Shown here: positions 54,923-64,000 of the stretch, one piece after another
Position numbering within the stretch: position 1 is the stretch's first letter
Layout of the letters: the number at the start of each line of letters is the position of its first letter
Source of the DNA: Compostimonas suwonensis
GTDB taxonomy: Bacteria > Actinomycetota > Actinomycetes > Actinomycetales > Microbacteriaceae
Length of the DNA: 64,000 bases
Reading direction: 5' to 3'
Assembly (NCBI RefSeq): GCF_002797855.1
Contig: NZ_PGFB01000006.1
Coordinates: 94,997 to 158,996, forward strand
Translations under genes and position numbers: made by a program
Notes under the pieces: generated by a model
What the model saw: the letters and a program-made list of their open reading frames with translations, nothing else
Told to the model about the DNA's origin: nothing
Database searches by the model: none

Positions 54923-55519
54923 GTGAGCACCGTGCGGGTCCTGGGGATCGACCCCGGTCTCACCCGCTGCGGTTTCGGGGTCGTGGACGTCGCGGCCGAC
55001 CGGCGCGCGACGCTCGTGACGGTCGGCGTCATCAGGACGCCTGCCGACATGCCCCTCGAGCAGCGCCTGCTCGCGGTGGGCGCCGGGATCGACGAGGTGC
55101 TCGACGAGTTCCTGCCGGTGTCGGTCGCGATCGAGCGGGTGTTCGCCCAGCACAACCTGCGCACGGTCATGGGCACGGCCCAGGTGAGCGGCGTCGCCCT
55201 GCACCTCGCGGCGAAACGCGGCCTGCCGGTCGGGCTGCACACGCCGAGCGAGGTGAAGGCGGCGATCACCGGCTACGGCTCCGCCGACAAACGCCAGGTC
55301 GGCACGATGGTCGCACGTGTGCTGCGCCTCGACGAGCCGCCGACGCCCGCCGACGCCGCCGACGCCCTCGCGATCGCCATCTGCCACGCCTGGCGCAGCG
55401 GCGTGCCCGGCGTTACGGGCGGCTCGCGCCCGGGCGTCGCGGCCGGCGGAGCGCTGACCCGGGCACAGGAAGCGTGGCTCGCCGCCGAGCGCGGCAGCCG
55501 TGTCGCCCGTCGCCCGTAG
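54923..55519 (+). CDS. ruvC: Holliday junction resolvase RuvC
   Basis: 198 residues. Catalytic acids: Asp in [10 protein letters not shown], Glu in AIERVF, and Asp in [12 protein letters not shown]. It resolves recombination intermediates with RuvAB. GTG 54923 starts three bases after the yebC stop. No SOS-type box is visible just upstream. Confidence 0.96.
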   Translation: MSTVRVLGIDPGLTRCGFGVVDVAADRRATLVTVGVIRTPADMPLEQRLLAVGAGIDEVLDEFLPVSVAIERVFAQHNLRTVMGTAQVSGVALHLAAKRGLPVGLHTPSEVKAAITGYGSADKRQVGTMVARVLRLDEPPTPADAADALAIAICHAWRSGVPGVTGGSRPGVAAGGALTRAQEAWLAAERGSRVARRP

Positions 55520-55528
55520 GCTGTGCGG

Positions 55529-56151
55529 GTGATCTCTTCCCTGCGCGGCACCGTCCTGTCGACGACGGCCACCTCCGTCGTTCTCGAGGTCGGCGGCGTC
55601 GGCTTCTCGGTGCAGGTGACGCCCGATGTCTCCCTCTCGCTCAGAGTCGGCGCAGAGGCCTTCCTGATGACGAGCCTCGTCGTGCGCGAAGACTCGCTCT
55701 CGCTCTTCGGCTTCGCCACCGCGGAGCAGCTCGAGGTCTTCAGCCACCTCGTCGCGGTCACCGGGGTGGGGCCGAAATCAGCCCTGGGCGTCCTCGCCGT
55801 GCTGAGCCCGGAGGAGATCGCCCGTGCGGTCGCCGCCGACGACGACGCGGCGTTCCGCAAGGTCTCGGGCATCGGCCCGAAGACGGCCAAGCTCATTGTC
55901 GTCTCGCTCACCGGCAAGCTCGCGTTCGTGCAGCGCACGAGCCTCGTGCGCAGCCCGCGCACTCAGACGAGCGTGGCCGACAGCGTCGTCGAGGCGCTCG
56001 TGGGGCTCGGCTGGTCGGAGCGGGTCGCGATCCAGGCGGTCGAGGATGCCGCGGCATCCGCCACCGAGACCGAGCTCGCCACCGTGCCCGCCCTGCTGCG
56101 CCTCGCTCTCGCGAGCCTCGGGCCCGCGCACTCGACGGGAGGGCGCCGCCC

Positions 56152-56155
<4 letters not shown>
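55529..56155 (+). CDS. ruvA: Holliday junction DNA helicase RuvA
   Basis: 208 residues from GTG 55529, giving the canonical MISSLRGTV start. The OB fold is followed by helix-hairpin-helix motifs [10 protein letters not shown] and [11 protein letters not shown] and a C-terminal RuvB-binding domain. It overlaps ruvB by four bases. Confidence 0.95.
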
Positions 56156-57180
<1,025 letters not shown>

Positions 57181-57254
57181 TTCAAGCTGACCCATAGACT
57201 CCGGCCCCCACGAGAGTGTGGTCGCTCCCCAAAACTTGGAAGGTTTCACGGCTC

Positions 57255-57680
57255 ATGCCTATCGATCCGCTCACCATAATCATGCTCGTCGTCCTGGCGC
57301 TGCTGGTGTTCTTTATGTTCCGCAACAGCCGCAAGCGCCAGCGGGACGCCCAGAACCTGCAGTCGAAGATGGTCGTCGGAGCAGACGTCATGACCAACTT
57401 CGGGGTGTACGGAACCATCCTCTCGATCGACGAAGACGAGAATCAGGTTCTGCTGGAGACCACGCCTGGTACGATCCTCAAGGTTCACCGTCAGACCATC
57501 GCGCGCGTCATCACCCCCGACGAGCCCGTGAGCACGGAAACCGACGACTCGAACTCTCTCGAGAGCCACGACGTCGACGGCGAGCCCGCCTACGGCGAAC
57601 GTATCGACCCCGAGACGTCCGCCGATGACGCCCCGAACACGGCGCCCGGCACTTCGAATCAAAAAAAGGTAGACGAGTAA
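57255..57680 (+). CDS. yajC: Preprotein translocase subunit YajC
   Basis: 141 residues from ATG 57255 (GGAAGG upstream). A single N-terminal membrane span (TIIMLVVLALLVFFMF) is followed by NSRKRQRDAQN and the conserved VGADVMTNFGVYGTI. It associates with SecDF. The acidic tail is longer than in E. coli. Confidence 0.93.
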   Translation: MPIDPLTIIMLVVLALLVFFMFRNSRKRQRDAQNLQSKMVVGADVMTNFGVYGTILSIDEDENQVLLETTPGTILKVHRQTIARVITPDEPVSTETDDSNSLESHDVDGEPAYGERIDPETSADDAPNTAPGTSNQKKVDE

Positions 57681-57746
57681 CCCTTCCCCTCTGCGTGCCG
57701 CGTCGGACAACGGCGTGCGCGCGCGCGTAGAAAGCTGAGTTCGTAG

Positions 57747-59474
57747 TTGGCAAAGTCGACACCGGTCAAAAAGGCCTGGCGTTCCCTGACGTGGCTCGTC
57801 GTCCTAATCGTTGGCCTCACCGCCCTTCTCGCGGGAGGTGTCCTGTGGAGCAACGCCACCTGGGCGCCGAAGCTCGCACTCGACCTCGAGGGCGGAACGC
57901 AGATCATCCTCGCGCCCAAACTCGAGAGCAACGGCCAGAGCGTCTCGCAGGAACAGCTCGACCAGGCCGTGGCGATCATCCGCCAGCGCGTCGACGCCTC
58001 CGGTGTCTCCGAAGCCGAGATCCAGACGCAGGGCGGCCAGAACATCGTCGTGTCGCTGCCCGGCACCCCCGATCAGGAGACGCTCAACCGCATCGAGTCG
58101 TCGGCGAAGCTCGAGTTCCGCCCCGTGCTCGTCGCGGGCGCTCCGGCGACGAGCTTCGTGGGGGAGGACGGCAAGTCCACCCCGGCTCCGACTCCAGATC
58201 CAGGCCTCGAGGCGACGCCCTCGATCGCGCCGAGCAACGGCAGCGACCTCAACTACATCACCCCCGCGCTGCAGGCCCAGTTCCAGGCCTTCGACTGCGC
58301 CTCGATCGACGCCAACTCGGCGAACGTGGCGCCGGCCGACGAGCCCCTCATCACCTGTGAGGCCGACAGCTCGGTCAAGTACATCCTCGGTCCCGTCGAG
58401 GTGAGCGGCGAGAACATCGCGGATGCCTCGAGCGGCCTGGTCACGACCCAGACCGGTGCGAGCACGGGCCAGTGGGCCGTCAACATCGTCTTCGACGACA
58501 AGGGCACCGAGGCGTTCGGCAAGGTCACGAGCCGGCTCAACGGCCTGACGGGATCGCAGAACCAGTTCGCGATCGTGCTCGACGGCAAGGTCATCTCGGC
58601 TCCGCAGACCAACGCGGTCATCACCGACGGCCGCCCGCAGATCACCGGAAACTTCACCGAGGCCTCGGCCAAGACCCTCGCCGACCAGCTCAAGTTCGGC
58701 GCGCTCCCGCTCAGCTTCACGGTGCAGAGCAATGAGAACATCTCGGCGACGCTCGGCACCACGCAGCTTCTGAGCGGTCTCATCGCCGGCCTCATCGGTC
58801 TCGTCCTGGTCGTGATCTACTCGCTCTTCCAGTACCGGCTCCTCGGCCTCGTGACGGTCGCCTCGCTCGTCGTGGCAGCGATCCTGACCTATCTCGTGAT
58901 CGCCCTGCTGTCGTGGCGCGAGGGCTACCGCCTCTCGCTCGCCGGCGTCGCGGGCCTCATCGTCGCCATCGGTTTCACAGCCGACTCCTTCATCGTCTAC
59001 TTCGAGCGAATACGCGACGAGCTGCGTGACGGCAGAGGCCTGGTCTCCGCCGTCGAGGCGGGCTGGGGCCGTGCCAAGCGCACGATCTACGCGGCGAAGG
59101 CCGTCAACCTGCTCTCCGCGATCGTGCTCTACGTGCTCGCCGTCGGAAACGTGCGCGGCTTCGCGCTCACCCTCGGAATCACGACGGTCATCGACGTCAT
59201 CGTCGTCATCCTCTTCACGCACCCGGTGCTGCAGCTGCTGGCGACCACCAAGTTCTTCTCCAGCGGGCACAAGGCGAGCGGTCTCGATCCGACGGCGCTC
59301 GGCGCGATCTATCGCGGCCGTGCGCAGTTCCGCAAGCCCGTCGACGCGGAGGCCGCGAAGCGAACCGGCAGCAACCGAGAGGCCGAGCGTCGTCAGACGA
59401 TCGCCGAACGGAAGGCCGCTGAGCTGACCGGAGTGGGCACCAAGAGTACGAAGACCGATGGGAAGGACTCCTGA
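57747..59474 (+). CDS. secD: Protein translocase subunit SecD
   Basis: 575 residues from TTG 57747, which follows an in-frame TAG directly and so is the first possible start. One N-terminal helix, the P1 periplasmic domain with ALDLEGGTQIIL, a Pro/Ala insertion, then five helices. The six-helix topology and SecF partner fit SecD, which uses proton-motive force to pull proteins out. The start codon is weak. Confidence 0.95.
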   Translation: MAKSTPVKKAWRSLTWLVVLIVGLTALLAGGVLWSNATWAPKLALDLEGGTQIILAPKLESNGQSVSQEQLDQAVAIIRQRVDASGVSEAEIQTQGGQNIVVSLPGTPDQETLNRIESSAKLEFRPVLVAGAPATSFVGEDGKSTPAPTPDPGLEATPSIAPSNGSDLNYITPALQAQFQAFDCASIDANSANVAPADEPLITCEADSSVKYILGPVEVSGENIADASSGLVTTQTGASTGQWAVNIVFDDKGTEAFGKVTSRLNGLTGSQNQFAIVLDGKVISAPQTNAVITDGRPQITGNFTEASAKTLADQLKFGALPLSFTVQSNENISATLGTTQLLSGLIAGLIGLVLVVIYSLFQYRLLGLVTVASLVVAAILTYLVIALLSWREGYRLSLAGVAGLIVAIGFTADSFIVYFERIRDELRDGRGLVSAVEAGWGRAKRTIYAAKAVNLLSAIVLYVLAVGNVRGFALTLGITTVIDVIVVILFTHPVLQLLATTKFFSSGHKASGLDPTALGAIYRGRAQFRKPVDAEAAKRTGSNREAERRQTIAERKAAELTGVGTKSTKTDGKDS

Positions 59475-60490
59475 TGGCCAGTTTCGCCCAGTTCGGCAAT
59501 GACCTCTACACCGGGAAGCGTTCCTACGACTTCGTCGGCAAGCGCAGGATCTGGTACACGATCGCCATCGCGATGATGATCGTGTCGATCGCCATCCCGC
59601 TCATCAAGGGCGGATTCAACTTCGGCATCGAGTTCCGCGGCGGTTCGCAGTTCGTGGTGAGCGGTGTCACCGAGGTGCAGCAGCCGGCGGCGGAGGAGGC
59701 CGTGGGCACGGTCGACTCCGGCACCGTCGTGCACGTCTCGAAGCTCGGAACCGACGCCGTCAGGATCCAGACCGACCAGCTGACCGACGACGAGAGCCTG
59801 CAGGTCAAGAGCGCACTCGCCGAGGCCTACGGGGTCGACGAGTCCGAGATCACCTCATCCTTCATCGGCGCCTCCTGGGGCGCGGACGTCACGGGGCAGG
59901 CGCTCCGGGGACTCGTCGTGTTCCTCGTGCTCGCGGCCGTGGTCATGGCCCTGTACTTCCGAACGTGGAAGATGTCCGCTGCGGCCATGCTCGCCCTCCT
60001 GCACGACCTCGTGATCACGGCGGGCGTCTACGCGGCGACGGGGTTCGAGATCACCCCGGCGGCCGTCATCGGCTTCCTGACGATCCTCGGCTACTCGCTC
60101 TACGACACGGTCGTCGTCTTCGACAAGGTGCGTGAGAACACGGCACAGCTCGGCGACGACTCCCGTTACACCTTCGGCGAGGCGGTGAACCTCGCGGTGA
60201 ACCAGACCCTCGTGCGCTCGATCAACACGGGTGTCGTCGCGGCGCTGCCCGTCGCGGCCATCCTCTTCATCGGTGCGTTCATCCTCGGCGCCGACACGCT
60301 GCGCGACATCTCGCTCGCGCTGCTGGTCGGTATCCTCATCGGCACCTACTCGACGATCTTCATCGCGGCTCCGCTCTACGCGCAGTTCCGCGAGAAGGAG
60401 CCGACGATCAGCAAGCGCGACAAGCGCGTGCTCACCTCGCGCGAGCGCGCGAAGACGCCGGAGAGCGACGAGGCGGCAATCGCTGGATGA
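59474..60490 (+). CDS. secF: Protein translocase subunit SecF
   Basis: 338 residues. The N-terminal helix leads to FGIEFRGGSQFVV, and the later GYSLYDTVVVFDKVREN is the SecF signature. ATG 59474 overlaps the secD stop by one base (TGATG). Confidence 0.95.
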   Translation: MASFAQFGNDLYTGKRSYDFVGKRRIWYTIAIAMMIVSIAIPLIKGGFNFGIEFRGGSQFVVSGVTEVQQPAAEEAVGTVDSGTVVHVSKLGTDAVRIQTDQLTDDESLQVKSALAEAYGVDESEITSSFIGASWGADVTGQALRGLVVFLVLAAVVMALYFRTWKMSAAAMLALLHDLVITAGVYAATGFEITPAAVIGFLTILGYSLYDTVVVFDKVRENTAQLGDDSRYTFGEAVNLAVNQTLVRSINTGVVAALPVAAILFIGAFILGADTLRDISLALLVGILIGTYSTIFIAAPLYAQFREKEPTISKRDKRVLTSRERAKTPESDEAAIAG

Positions 60491-60831
60491 GCGATCCGTT
60501 CGGAGGGCGCACGGAGGTCGACGCCGCTGAGGCCATCGGCCTGAGCTCGCTCGAGGGCGTGTGGCTGTTCGATGTGCGCGAGCAGGGCGAGTGGGATGGC
60601 GGGCACGCCGCGGGCGCGCACCACATTCCCATGAACGAGATCGGCGAGCGTCAGGGCGAGCTGCCCGACGACCTCGCGATCCTCGTCATCTGCCACTCGG
60701 GAGCACGTTCGCGGAGGGTCACCGACGCCCTGCTGGGCGCAGACTACCGCGCGGCGAACGTCTCGGGCGGGCTCATGGCCTGGCAGGCGGCATCCGGGCC
60801 CGTCGTCGTCGACGGGAGCGACGCGGTCTGA
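60487..60831 (+). CDS. Rhodanese-like domain protein
   Basis: 114 residues. The single rhodanese domain has LFDVREQGEWDGGHAAGAHHIPMNE and the active loop CHSGARSRRVT with the catalytic Cys. It shares the ATGA overlap with secF. Its sulfur acceptor is unknown. Confidence 0.85.
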   Translation: MSDPFGGRTEVDAAEAIGLSSLEGVWLFDVREQGEWDGGHAAGAHHIPMNEIGERQGELPDDLAILVICHSGARSRRVTDALLGADYRAANVSGGLMAWQAASGPVVVDGSDAV

Positions 60832-60932
60832 GCGGCAGCCGAGTGTGCCCTGAGAGAAACCCGGCTCCTGTGCCCCCGAACGGTCAGGGATCGTGAACGC
60901 GGGGGCGATAATAGAGAGCCTGGAGGTGTGAG

Positions 60933-63185
60933 ATGACGGAAGCGACCACGACGTCCACGTCGCTCCGGCGCCTCGTGCCCCGTCTCTTCTCGCGCGCCCA
61001 GCCGGCCGGCGCGGTCGACACCCTCGTCAAGACGGTTCGGATGCACCATCCGAAGGGAGACATCGCGCTCATCGAGCGCGCGTACTCCACCGCCGAGCGA
61101 GCCCACCGCGGCCAGAAGCGGCAGAGCGGCGAGCCGTACATCACCCACCCCGTGGCCGTGGCGCAGATCCTCGCCGACCTGGGCATCGGGCCGAAGACCC
61201 TCGCGGCGGCGCTGCTGCACGACACCGTCGAAGACACCGAGTACACGCTCGACCAGGTGCGCGCCGACTTCGGCGACGAGATCGCCATGCTCGTCGACGG
61301 CGTGACCAAGCTCGACAAGGTCAAGTACGGCGACAGCGCTCAGGCCGAGACCGTGCGCAAGATGATCGTCGCGATGTCGAAAGACATCCGCGTGCTCGTC
61401 ATCAAGCTCGCCGACCGCCTGCACAACGCTCGTACCTGGGGCTTCGTCAAGCCCGAGTCAGCGAAGCGCAAGGCGACCGAGACGCTCGAGATCTACGCAC
61501 CGCTCGCACACCGCCTCGGCATCCAGACGGTCAAGTGGGAGCTCGAAGACCTGTCGTTCGCCGTGCTCTACCCCAAGCTCTACGTCGAGATCGAGTCGCT
61601 CGTGCGGCAGCGCACCCCGCAGCGCGAGGAGTTCGTGCAGCAGGTCATCGACGCCGTGACCGAGGATCTGAAGGCCGCGCGCATCCGCGGCAAGGTCGCC
61701 GGGCGCCCCAAGCAGTACTACTCGATCTACCAGAAGATGATCGTGCGCGGCCGCGAGTTCGACGAGATCTACGATCTCGTGGGCATCCGTGTGCTCGTCA
61801 ACTCGGTGCGCGACTGCTATGCCGTGCTCGGCGCCATCCACGCGCGCTGGAACCCGATCCCGGGCCGCTTCAAGGACTACATCGCGACCCCCAAGTTCAA
61901 CCTGTACCAGTCGCTGCACACGACAGTCATCGGACCCTCCGGGCGAGCGGTCGAGATCCAGATCCGCACCCACGAGATGCACCAGCGCGCCGAGTTCGGC
62001 GTCGCCGCGCACTGGAAGTACAAGGAGCAGGTCAACGGCGGCAAGGGCGCGGCGACCGACGTGCAGGACGACGCCGACATGGCCTGGCTCGCCCACATCA
62101 CCGACTGGCAGGCCGAGACGGCCGACCCGGGCGAGTTCCTCGACTCGCTGCGCTTCGAGATCGGTGCGAAGGAGACCTACGTCTTCACGCCCAAGGGGCG
62201 TGTGATCGGCCTGCCCGCGGGCGCGACCCCGGTCGACTTCGCCTACGCCGTGCACACCGAGGTGGGGCACCGCACGATGGGCGCCAAGGTCAACGGCCGG
62301 CTCGTGCCGCTCGAGAGCTCGCTCAACAGCGGCGACGTCGTCGAGGTCTTCACCTCGAAGAACCCGGACTCCGGGCCCAGCCAGGACTGGCTCAACTTCG
62401 TCAAGAGCCCCCGCGCGCGCAACAAGATCCGTCAGTGGTTCACGCGCGAACGCCGCGACGAGGCGATCGAGCAGGGCAAGGACGCGATCGCCCGCGCGAT
62501 GCGCAAACGCAACCTGCCTCTGCAGAAGCTCATGAACCAGGACGCCTTCGCCGAGGTCGCCGCCCAGATGCGCTATGACGACGTGACGGCGCTCTACGCC
62601 GCCGTCGGCGAGGGGCACATCTCGACCCAGTCGGTTCTCGAGAAGGTCGTCGGCCTGCTGCAGACCGAGCCGGATGTCGATGACGCCGACGTCTCGGTCG
62701 CGACCCACGGGCGCCCGCGGTCGCTGCGCAACAGCGACTCCGGGGTGCTCGTGCGCGGGGCTCCCGACATCCTCGTCAAGCTCGCGAAGTGCTGCACGCC
62801 CGTTCCCGGCGACAAGATCGTCGGCTTCGTCACCCGCGGCGCCGGGGTCTCGGTGCACCAGGCGGACTGCCACAACGTCACCTCGCTGCTGAACGAGCCG
62901 GAGCGCATGATCGAGGTCGAGTGGGCCCCGTCATCGAAGAGCGTGTTCCTCGTGCAGATCCAGGTCGAGGCGCTCGACCGTTCGGGCCTGCTCTCGGATG
63001 TGACGCGTGTGCTCTCGGAGCACCACGTCAACATCCTCTCGGCCACGGTCAACACCTCGAGCGACCGCCTGGCGATCAGCCGATTCGTCTTCGAGATGGG
63101 AGACACCACCCACCTCGACCGGGTGCTCAACGCCGTGCGTCGCATCGACGCCGTCTACGACGTCTACCGGGTGAGCGCGGGCTGA
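60933..63185 (+). CDS. rel: Bifunctional (p)ppGpp synthetase/hydrolase
   Basis: 750 residues. The HD hydrolase is intact (LLHDTVEDT), and the synthetase has [10 protein letters not shown] and [14 protein letters not shown] ([27 protein letters not shown]), zinc-finger/helical and ACT domains follow. It sets ppGpp during starvation. TGGAGG precedes ATG 60933 and a GATAAT lies at 60907-60912, so it may have its own promoter. Confidence 0.96.
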   Translation: MTEATTTSTSLRRLVPRLFSRAQPAGAVDTLVKTVRMHHPKGDIALIERAYSTAERAHRGQKRQSGEPYITHPVAVAQILADLGIGPKTLAAALLHDTVEDTEYTLDQVRADFGDEIAMLVDGVTKLDKVKYGDSAQAETVRKMIVAMSKDIRVLVIKLADRLHNARTWGFVKPESAKRKATETLEIYAPLAHRLGIQTVKWELEDLSFAVLYPKLYVEIESLVRQRTPQREEFVQQVIDAVTEDLKAARIRGKVAGRPKQYYSIYQKMIVRGREFDEIYDLVGIRVLVNSVRDCYAVLGAIHARWNPIPGRFKDYIATPKFNLYQSLHTTVIGPSGRAVEIQIRTHEMHQRAEFGVAAHWKYKEQVNGGKGAATDVQDDADMAWLAHITDWQAETADPGEFLDSLRFEIGAKETYVFTPKGRVIGLPAGATPVDFAYAVHTEVGHRTMGAKVNGRLVPLESSLNSGDVVEVFTSKNPDSGPSQDWLNFVKSPRARNKIRQWFTRERRDEAIEQGKDAIARAMRKRNLPLQKLMNQDAFAEVAAQMRYDDVTALYAAVGEGHISTQSVLEKVVGLLQTEPDVDDADVSVATHGRPRSLRNSDSGVLVRGAPDILVKLAKCCTPVPGDKIVGFVTRGAGVSVHQADCHNVTSLLNEPERMIEVEWAPSSKSVFLVQIQVEALDRSGLLSDVTRVLSEHHVNILSATVNTSSDRLAISRFVFEMGDTTHLDRVLNAVRRIDAVYDVYRVSAG

Positions 63186-63767
63186 GCCCCGCACGGCGGG
63201 GCCGATGATCAGCGCGCCGCCGCGGCCGTGCCCTGTCAGGAGCCCGGCCAGACGCGCGAGCGCGCGCTTCTTGTGCGGCAGCCTCGGATGCCGGTCGAGC
63301 GCCTGGAGGCAGTCGCCGAGACGCACGCCGAACCGCGTGCCGAGGTCGCCGACGCAGGCTCGCGTCGTCTCGGAGAACTCCACGGCCCGCGCGAGATCGA
63401 TCATCGTGCGCACCGGCGAGGTGACGGAGTAGCCCTCGATCGTGACCAGCTCCTGTTCGACGACGACGATCTCGCGCACCTCCGCCCGGCACGACACCGG
63501 CAGGCGGAAGCGCGCTCGCGCGACCATGCCCAGCTGATGGAGCGGGGGAGGGAAGGCCGCCGCGCCGTGGACCCAGGCCGCGCTGAACCGCTCGACGATC
63601 AGCCGGTCGGGCAGGCCCGCCATGACCGCTCGCACCCGCATGGGCGGGTCGGCCGCGACATCCGCCGGCGTGGCTCCGTCGTCGAGGGCGAACGCCTCGC
63701 CGTCGAGGCGCAGCGCGCTCAGCTCGGCGGGGGAGAAGTCGTGCGTGGTCAGCAGGAGCGTCGTCAT
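62931..63767 (-). CDS. Hypothetical protein, AbiEi-like N-terminal half, overlapping rel antisense
   Basis: 278 residues from ATG 63767. The first 190 resemble actinobacterial type IV AbiEi-like antitoxin/HTH-less proteins: [13 protein letters not shown], then [14 protein letters not shown] and ARLAGLL. The last 85 codons are antisense to rel's ACT-domain region, so they are probably not native; the original stop may have been lost. No nuclease partner is nearby. Low certainty. Confidence 0.45.
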   Translation of the reverse strand: MTTLLLTTHDFSPAELSALRLDGEAFALDDGATPADVAADPPMRVRAVMAGLPDRLIVERFSAAWVHGAAAFPPPLHQLGMVARARFRLPVSCRAEVREIVVVEQELVTIEGYSVTSPVRTMIDLARAVEFSETTRACVGDLGTRFGVRLGDCLQALDRHPRLPHKKRALARLAGLLTGHGRGGALIIGPAVRGSARAHPVDVVDGVDATHGVEHPVEVGGVSHLEDESADRQAVARGVDRGREDVDVVLREHTRHIREQARTVERLDLDLHEEHALR

Positions 63768-63859
63768 GCCAGCATCGTGCAGGGTGCGGACGTGACCGCC
63801 CTCGTGGTGGCGGCGATCCCGTGCACTCGCGAGCGCAGGACGCCGCTGTGGAGAGCCGG

Positions 63860-64000
63860 CTAGCTGTACTGACCTCGACCGTTGTTGATTCGGTCGATGG
63901 GGGTCTTGCCTCTGATGCCGAGGTGGTGTCTGTCTAGGTTGTAGTGATCGAGCCAGGCCGTCAACCCTGCTCTCCGGTCGTCGTTCGAGGTCCAGGGGCG
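63860..64000 (-). mobile_element. IS481-like transposase, C-terminal end
   Basis: The last 46 codons of an integrase-core transposase run off the right edge: TAWLDHYNLDRHHLGI, then KTPIDRINNGRGQYS and stop at 63860. The Tyr-Asn and HxxLG and TPxDR features are typical of IS481 C-termini. The terminal repeat lies near the stop but is not identified with certainty. Confidence 0.8.

Noticed and set aside
54900..54930. SOS (LexA) box controlling ruvCAB
   Set aside because: No GAACN4GTTC-type or related palindrome is visible ahead of ruvC.

Overview
The window is high-GC DNA with dense, often overlapping genes, many GTG/TTG starts and few rho-independent terminators. It looks like an actinobacterial chromosome, most likely Microbacteriaceae. 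The thrS-HIT-pdxS-pdxT-yebC-ruvCAB-yajC-secD-secF-rel order, the DUF3000/RNase D pair and a candidate GlnR-type operator support this. Family-level placement is inference; no rRNA gene is present.

Layout. 1-14.3 kb is core: a cut-off DHFR-like gene, a MerR/aldo-keto reductase pair, fadBA-type beta-oxidation genes, RNase D/DUF3000, an alpha/beta hydrolase, sufE, a sulfurtransferase, zapE, amt, a lipoprotein and a PemK-like protein. 14.5-26.7 kb is a tightly coupled 11-gene minus-strand operon (ABC importer, isopropylmalate-dehydrogenase-like, Zn-dehydrogenase, SDR, KDG kinase, KDPG/KHG aldolase, aldehyde dehydrogenase, LeuC- and LeuD-like subunits) with a divergent LacI regulator and twin operators. 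28.0-34.8 kb is a second catabolic locus: RuBisCO-like protein, DUF1537 kinase, Zn-dehydrogenase, MFS transporter, alpha/beta hydrolase and DeoR regulator. It resembles the oxo-isoapionate branch of D-apionate catabolism.

35.09-49.01 kb is an integrated mobilizable element of about 13.9 kb in the 3' half of tRNA-Val(CAC). Both 45-bp att copies are visible. It carries integrase and excisionase at the tRNA end, a MobF relaxase-helicase without a visible secretion system, a ParDE-like module, a TetR-controlled oxidoreductase set and an ArsR-SecA2-like pair.

49.2-63.2 kb is conserved chromosome: tRNA-Gly, tRNA-Cys and tRNA-Val, then thrS, pdxST, yebC, ruvCAB, yajC-secDF and rel. The window ends in an unknown gene overlapping rel antisense and the 3' end of an IS481-like transposase.

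How it works together: the two sugar-acid loci each pair a transporter, a dehydrogenase, a kinase and a carbon-carbon bond enzyme with a dedicated regulator, so both look like inducible scavenging pathways feeding pyruvate or triose phosphate into central metabolism. Their substrates cannot be read from sequence alone.
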